Part shown: piece after piece, positions 45,466 to 49,525 of the stretch
Position numbering within the stretch: the stretch's first letter is position 1
Layout of the letters: the number at the start of each line of letters is the position of its first letter
Source of the DNA: Pseudoflavonifractor sp. 60
GTDB lineage: Bacteria > Bacillota > Clostridia > Oscillospirales > Oscillospiraceae
Direction of reading: 5' to 3'
Length of the DNA stretch: 49,525 nucleotides
Assembly: GCF_009911645.1 (NCBI RefSeq)
Contig: NZ_QWKI01000107.1
Span: 1 to 49,525, forward strand
Position numbers and translations under genes: made by a program
Notes under the pieces: generated by a model
What the model was told of the DNA's origin: nothing
Databases searched by the model: none
What the model saw: only the letters and a program-made list of their open reading frames with translations

Positions 45466-46214
45466 AGAATCGTCCCCTCCTCCTCCAGCTCCTTCAGCAG
45501 CTTCTGGTCCTCTTTGGAGGACAGGTCCAGCTTTTCATACAGGTCCGGGCGGCGCTGGCGGGTCCGGAGAATGGACTGCTTCCGCCGCCACTGCTCCACC
45601 TTGGCGTGGTTGCCCGACAGGAGGATGGGAGGCACCGCCCGGTCGTGCCACACCTCGGGCCGGGAGTACTGGGGGGCCTCCAGCATCCCGTTCCAGTGAC
45701 TCTCATTCTCGTAGCAGGAGGGGTCGGACAGTACCCCGGGCACCAGCCGGCACACCGCGTCGGCCACCGCCATAGCCGGGATCTCTCCGCCGGTCATCAC
45801 AAAGTCGCCGATGGAGATCTCCTCGTCCACACACTCCTCAATAAACCGCTCGTCGATGCCCTCGTAGTGGCCGCAGACCAAAATCAGCCGCTGGTAGTCC
45901 TCCTTCAGCCGCCGGGCGTCCGCCTGGCAGAAGGTCTTCCCCGCCGGGGACATGTAGATGGTGTGGACACGCTCCCCCGCCTCCTGGCATATGTGCTCCC
46001 AGCACCGGTACAGGGGGTCCGCCTGCATCACCGCCCCCCGCCCTCCCCCGTAGGGGTAGTTGTCCACCTGCTTCTGCTTGTTCATTGTGTAGTCCCGAAT
46101 CTGGTGGCACTCAACCCGGATGTAGCCCCGCTCCTGCCCCCGGCCCAGCACAGACTCACAGAGCATATCCCCCACCACGTCGGGGAATAATGTCATAATA
46201 TCAATACGGTACAT
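45462..46214 (-). CDS. trmD: tRNA (guanine(37)-N1)-methyltransferase
   Basis: 250 residues from the ATG opening YRIDIMTLFPDVV; a longer in-frame extension upstream runs through the promoter and is rejected. TrmD is a SPOUT enzyme adding a methyl to G37 of several tRNAs to prevent frameshifting. Motifs: DYPYGGG-like NYPYGGGRGAVMQADP, LVCGHYEGIDERFIE, ISIGDFVMTGGE and CYENESHWNGMLEAPQYSRP. The usual rpsP-rimM-rplS neighbours are missing. Promoter at 46248-46276 is near consensus. Confidence 0.98.
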   Translation of the reverse strand: MYRIDIMTLFPDVVGDMLCESVLGRGQERGYIRVECHQIRDYTMNKQKQVDNYPYGGGRGAVMQADPLYRCWEHICQEAGERVHTIYMSPAGKTFCQADARRLKEDYQRLILVCGHYEGIDERFIEECVDEEISIGDFVMTGGEIPAMAVADAVCRLVPGVLSDPSCYENESHWNGMLEAPQYSRPEVWHDRAVPPILLSGNHAKVEQWRRKQSILRTRQRRPDLYEKLDLSSKEDQKLLKELEEEGTIL

Positions 46215-46247
46215 GGTCGCCCCGCCTTTCTTCCAATTCACAGCAGT

Positions 46248-46276
46248 ATTATACGGGATTTTCCCCCCTTTTTCAA
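46248..46276 (-). promoter_or_regulatory. Promoter for trmD
   Basis: Minus strand TTGAAA, 17 nt, TATAAT, about 35 bp before the trmD start. Confidence 0.85.
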
Positions 46277-46343
46277 CGGATTCCTGCCGGCCTGAAAAAT
46301 TTTTCTCTTCCTTCAAAATGCTCTCGCAATTTCGGAAAAAATG

Positions 46344-46352
46344 TGCTATGAT
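46344..46352 (+). promoter_or_regulatory. Extended -10 promoter for fprA
   Basis: TGCTATGAT, an extended -10 with no good -35, about 42 bp before the start. It diverges from the trmD promoter. Confidence 0.5.
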
Positions 46353-46393
46353 ATGGGGCGACATGATTCTTGCACGAAAGCGAGGTTTTTCCA

Positions 46394-47743
46394 ATGTATT
46401 GTACCCGCAAGGTCACAGACGACCTGATTTGGATTGGCGCCAACGACCGGCAGCATCCCATCTTTGAGGCTGCTCACCCCGTCCCCCGGGGGATGTCCTA
46501 CAACTCCTACCTGCTGCTGGATGAGAAGACTGTCCTCTTTGACACGGTGGACCGGTCCGTTCAGACCCAGTTTCTGGAAAACCTGGAGCATGCCCTGGAT
46601 GGCCGCCCCCTGGACTATATCTTTGTCCACCACATGGAGCCCGACCACGCCGCAACCCTGGGAGACCTGATGCTCCGCCACCCTGAGGCCCGCATTGTCT
46701 GCAACGGCAAGGCTATCAACATGATCCGCCAGTTCCACGCCACAGACCCCTCCGGCGCCATTCTGGTCAACGAGGGGGACACCCTGTGTACCGGCCGGCA
46801 CAACTTCACCTTCGTGGCCGCCCCCATGGTCCACTGGCCCGAGGTGGTGGTGAGCTACGACTCCACCGACAAGATCCTCTTCTCTGCCGACGGCTTCGGC
46901 TCCTTCGGCGCACTGAACGGCGTCCTCTTCGCCGACGAGGTGGACTGGGAGCGGGACTGGCTGGATGAGGCCCGCCGCTACTACACCAACATCGTGGGCA
47001 AGTACGGCCCCCAGGTCATGGCCCTGCTGGGCAAGGCCTCCAAGCTAGATATCCAGATGATCTGCCCCCTCCATGGCCCCGTGTGGCGGAAGAACTTCTC
47101 CCAAATCATTGACCGGTACGTGAAGTGGGCCAGCTATGAACCGGAGGTCCAGGGTGTGGTCATCCCCTTCGCCTCCATCTACGGCCACACCGAGACCGCC
47201 GCCAACATCCTGGCCTGCCGCCTGGCCGAGCTGGGCATCCCTGTCCAGATGCACGACGTATCGGTGACCCACTACTCCTATGTGCTGTCCGACTGCTTCA
47301 AGTACAGCCACATCGTCTTCGCCTGTCCCACATATAACAACGGCGTATTTGATCCCATGGAGCACCTGCTCCGGGACCTGGCCCACCACAACCTGCAAAA
47401 CCGCAAGGCGGCCCTCATTCAGAATGGCTCCTGGGCCCCCGCCAGCGGCAAGCTGATGACGGAAATTTTGGGCGGCATGAAGAATATCGAGCTCCTTCAG
47501 GTCTCTGTGACCCTCAAGTCCGCCCTGGCCCCGGGGCAGGAGGCCGAGCTGGAGGCCCTGGCACAGACCTTGGCCGCCGATCTCAAGGGAGAGAAACCCG
47601 CCCTTGAGGCGGAGACCTCCGCCAAGCCCCGGGGCTTTGTGTGCAAAATCTGCGGCTTCATCTATGAGAGCGATACCCTCCCCGACGACTACGTGTGTCC
47701 CATCTGCCGCCGCCCCGCCTCTGACTTCGAGCCGGTGCAGTAA
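46394..47743 (+). CDS. fprA: Flavodiiron protein with C-terminal rubredoxin domain
   Basis: 449 residues from the ATG opening YCTRKVTDDLIWIGAND. A beta-lactamase-fold diiron domain has H80-x-E82-x-D84-H85 (HHMEPDH) and further ligands in HWPEVVV and CPLHGPVW. A flavodoxin domain starts near residue 255 (FASIYGHTETAANILA). The C-terminal rubredoxin (residues about 414-449) keeps CKIC and CPIC. Such proteins reduce O2 or NO to protect anaerobes. The fused rubredoxin can accept electrons directly from NADH:rubredoxin reductase. Confidence 0.96.
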   Translation: MYCTRKVTDDLIWIGANDRQHPIFEAAHPVPRGMSYNSYLLLDEKTVLFDTVDRSVQTQFLENLEHALDGRPLDYIFVHHMEPDHAATLGDLMLRHPEARIVCNGKAINMIRQFHATDPSGAILVNEGDTLCTGRHNFTFVAAPMVHWPEVVVSYDSTDKILFSADGFGSFGALNGVLFADEVDWERDWLDEARRYYTNIVGKYGPQVMALLGKASKLDIQMICPLHGPVWRKNFSQIIDRYVKWASYEPEVQGVVIPFASIYGHTETAANILACRLAELGIPVQMHDVSVTHYSYVLSDCFKYSHIVFACPTYNNGVFDPMEHLLRDLAHHNLQNRKAALIQNGSWAPASGKLMTEILGGMKNIELLQVSVTLKSALAPGQEAELEALAQTLAADLKGEKPALEAETSAKPRGFVCKICGFIYESDTLPDDYVCPICRRPASDFEPVQ

Positions 47744-47750
47744 TACAGCA

Positions 47751-47780
47751 AACCGCCGCCCCACTTTCGGGACGGCGGTT
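47751..47780 (+). terminator. Terminator after fprA
   Basis: 12-bp stem AACCGCCGCCCC / GGGACGGCGGTT with one mismatch and an ACTTTC loop; the following CTCCTTAT is only weakly T-rich. It lies between convergent genes. Confidence 0.6.
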
Positions 47781-47784
47781 CTCC

Positions 47785-49029
47785 TTATCTGCCGGGCATC
47801 TGGGGGGCCATAGCGCGGGTGTGACGGATCTCCTCCCACACGGTGGTCTTTTTCCAGAAGCTGACGGCGGTAATGGGCAGCCAGGTGAACAGAAACAGCC
47901 AGTAGACGGCCAGCCCCTTCCACAGGCGGCGGTCCCACTTGCCCTCCAGGGTTATGACAACCCCGGCGGCCACCGTGGCGGTGAGTGCTGCCCAGGCGAC
48001 ATTCCCCAGCGCCCCTCCAATCCCCAGGAGCAGAGCCTGGGCCAAAGTACGTCCCCCCAGCGCCGCGGTGAGGGCGGTACACAGCAGCCCCGCCAGCGCG
48101 GCCACCTGGTAAGCAGGCAGGAGCAGCGTGGTCTCAAAATCAAAGAGGCTCAGCCGGGGCCGCTTCGTTTGAGACTCCCCCAGAGCCGGCAGATAGGTCT
48201 GGGCCACTTGCAGGGTCCCGCTGGTCCAGCGGCGGCGCTGGGTGAAAGACTGCTCCCAGGTGAGGGGCTGTTCGTCGTAAGTAACAGCCTTGGGGACATA
48301 GGCAACCCGCTCCCCCGCCAGCACAGTCTGGGCGGTGATCTCCAGGTCCTCGCTGATGGTGTCGGTGTGCCAGCCGCCCAGTTTGTCCAGCAGCTTTTGA
48401 GTCACCATAAAGCCGGTGCCCCCAATCATGGCGGACACACCCAGGCCCGCTTTGCCCCCATTGTGAAAACGGTCCATCATCCAGTAATAGATAGAGGAGC
48501 AGCCAGAGACGGCGGTGTCATAGGGATTCTTGCTGTCCCGGTAGCCCTGGGCCGCCTGAACCCCGGTAAGCCGGGCGTTGTTCATCTCCGCCAAAAAGCG
48601 GCAGTCCACCACGTTGTCCGCGTCGAAGACCAGCCAGGCGTCATACTGCCGGCCCCGCAGACGGTTGTAGGCGAAGCGGAGAACCTCCCCCTTGCTCTTC
48701 ACAGGGACGGTACACTCCAGAACTTTGGCACCGAAATTCTTTGCCGCCAGGGCGGTGTTGTCGGCGCAGTTGTTGGGGATGACCCAGATGTCGTACAGGT
48801 CCGCCGGGTAATCCTGGGTGAGCAGGCTGTTAATCAGCGAGCCAATCACCAGTTCCTCGTTCCGGGCGGCGATCAGCACGGCGAACCTGGTTTGAGCCGG
48901 GTGAAAGCCATAGTCCATCGGCTTTTTTACACTGGCCAAGCCGGAAAGCAGATACCACAGCCCCCAAAGTCCCATCAATACTCCCATCGTGCCCGTCAGG
49001 GCCAGCGCGGCAGGATACATCCAATCCAT
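47785..49029 (-). CDS. Membrane glycosyltransferase, GT2 family
   Basis: 414 residues from the ATG with GAGGAGG 8 nt upstream. One N-terminal span (about 5-28), then a GT-A domain with VLIAARNEE, DxD-type VFDADNVVD, SEDLEI, and the processive-type QxxRW motif (QRRRWTSG). Three or four spans complete the C-terminus. It resembles BcsA-like or N-acetylglucosaminyltransferase GT2 enzymes that synthesise and export a polysaccharide, so an envelope or spore polymer is possible; the product is unknown. An upstream in-frame extension has no ribosome site. Confidence 0.9.
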   Translation of the reverse strand: MDWMYPAALALTGTMGVLMGLWGLWYLLSGLASVKKPMDYGFHPAQTRFAVLIAARNEELVIGSLINSLLTQDYPADLYDIWVIPNNCADNTALAAKNFGAKVLECTVPVKSKGEVLRFAYNRLRGRQYDAWLVFDADNVVDCRFLAEMNNARLTGVQAAQGYRDSKNPYDTAVSGCSSIYYWMMDRFHNGGKAGLGVSAMIGGTGFMVTQKLLDKLGGWHTDTISEDLEITAQTVLAGERVAYVPKAVTYDEQPLTWEQSFTQRRRWTSGTLQVAQTYLPALGESQTKRPRLSLFDFETTLLLPAYQVAALAGLLCTALTAALGGRTLAQALLLGIGGALGNVAWAALTATVAAGVVITLEGKWDRRLWKGLAVYWLFLFTWLPITAVSFWKKTTVWEEIRHTRAMAPQMPGR

Positions 49030-49188
49030 GTCCTGCTCCTCCTCTCGTTTGTTCTGTCCACAAGGATAACAGAGCTTCTTTAAGGACAGTGTGGCAGGGA
49101 GATTAAGATTTTTTAAAGTTTTCCTTAAAGACATGGGACGGGCCCTGCACCGCATATTCTCTACCAAAATCATTTGGGGGGAATGGCT

Positions 49189-49452
49189 ATGGAGACGCGA
49201 ATTGCCCAGCTGCGGTATAAGGAGGTAATCAGCGTAGAGGACGGCAGCCGCTACGGCTATGTAGGTGATTTGGAGGTGGATCTGGAGACTGGTCAGGTGC
49301 GGGCGCTGGTTATCCCGGGCCGGCGGCGCTTCTTCGGGCTGCTGGGACGGGAGGAGGACCGGTATATCCCTTGGCGCTGTGTCCGCCGCTTCGGTGAGGA
49401 TATTATTTTGGTGGAGGAGCGGCCCACTCCGTTATCTGCTGCGCAGGAATAA
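49189..49452 (+). CDS. YlmC/YmxH family sporulation PRC-barrel protein
   Basis: 87 residues; the ATG at 49189 is 7 nt after GGGGGGA, while another 6 bp earlier is too close. RYKEVISVEDGSRYGYVGDLEVDLETGQVRALVIPG and YIPWRCVRRFGEDIILVE follow the YlmC/YmxH pattern of a single PRC barrel. The B. subtilis relatives are linked to sporulation and motility-exit genes; the molecular role is unresolved. It diverges from the glycosyltransferase and ends at a GC-rich terminator. Confidence 0.92.
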   Translation: METRIAQLRYKEVISVEDGSRYGYVGDLEVDLETGQVRALVIPGRRRFFGLLGREEDRYIPWRCVRRFGEDIILVEERPTPLSAAQE

Positions 49453-49460
49453 ATAAATAT

Positions 49461-49479
49461 CCCCCGGCGAAGCCGGGGG
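49461..49479 (+). terminator. Terminator after the ylmC-like gene
   Basis: 8-bp stem CCCCCGGC / GCCGGGGG with a GAA loop followed by TATTTC. Confidence 0.7.
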
Positions 49480-49525
49480 TATTTCATATGCGGGCAAAGC
49501 CCTATGTTACTAGCAAGCGCGTCCC

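Noticed and set aside
46215-46394. N-terminal extension of trmD by 60 residues
   Set aside because: It runs through a TTGAAA-17-TATAAT promoter. All known TrmD proteins start at the YRIDIxTLFP strand.

Overview
The window reads as chromosome of a GC-rich, strictly anaerobic, spore-forming member of the Clostridia, most like the Oscillospiraceae (Flavonifractor / Pseudoflavonifractor / Lawsonibacter type). This is an inference. It rests on pyruvate:ferredoxin oxidoreductase, a flavodiiron-rubredoxin protein, a CD1871A-family CXXC protein, the sporulation protein YlmC/YmxH, an interrupted sigma-K gene, strong AGGAGG ribosome binding sites and frequent GTG/TTG starts.

Left part (1-13 kb): nifJ with its own promoter and terminator, a lipoprotein and comM. 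A small accessory patch follows (6.6-8.1 kb) with a ribbon-helix-helix protein, a 70-residue orphan, and two diverged direct copies of a unit. Each unit encodes a 28-residue hydrophobic peptide and carries two opposed near-consensus promoters, which is the layout of a type I toxin-antitoxin. The copies are separated by a MITE-like inverted repeat. Next come a sirtuin, a WYL regulator fused in frame to a zinc-ribbon protein, an AT-rich orphan, an aldo/keto reductase ferredoxin behind a MerR-type promoter, and an exported stalk-domain protein.

Middle (13-28 kb): a two-component system with a flavodoxin-like gene set between regulator and sensor kinase, followed by a GNAT acetyltransferase. A membrane redox cassette follows (TlpA-like lipoprotein, CD1871A peptide, polyferredoxin, then an FAD/Rieske oxidoreductase). 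Next is a beta-galactoside locus (divergent AraC regulator, GH2 beta-galactosidase, GPH-type symporter). The region ends with a large serine recombinase that runs head-on into the first 67 codons of sigK. That arrangement is the signature of a skin-like element interrupting the late mother-cell sigma factor. The rest of sigK is not in the window.

Right part (28-49.5 kb): core genes. A leftward trmL-pgk-tpiA-gpmI-eno cluster supplies lower glycolysis without gap. Then come cinA, a MATE exporter, a TIGR00300 protein, a coiled-coil orphan, DegV, an HD protein, YebC, a tandem pair of large paralogous zinc-ribbon proteins of unknown function, trmD with a membrane-protein partner, flavodiiron-rubredoxin fprA, a membrane glycosyltransferase and ylmC. 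No rRNA, tRNA or CRISPR array was recognised.

The most notable signals are the split sigK with its recombinase, and the duplicated small-peptide / antisense-promoter units at 7.2-8.1 kb.
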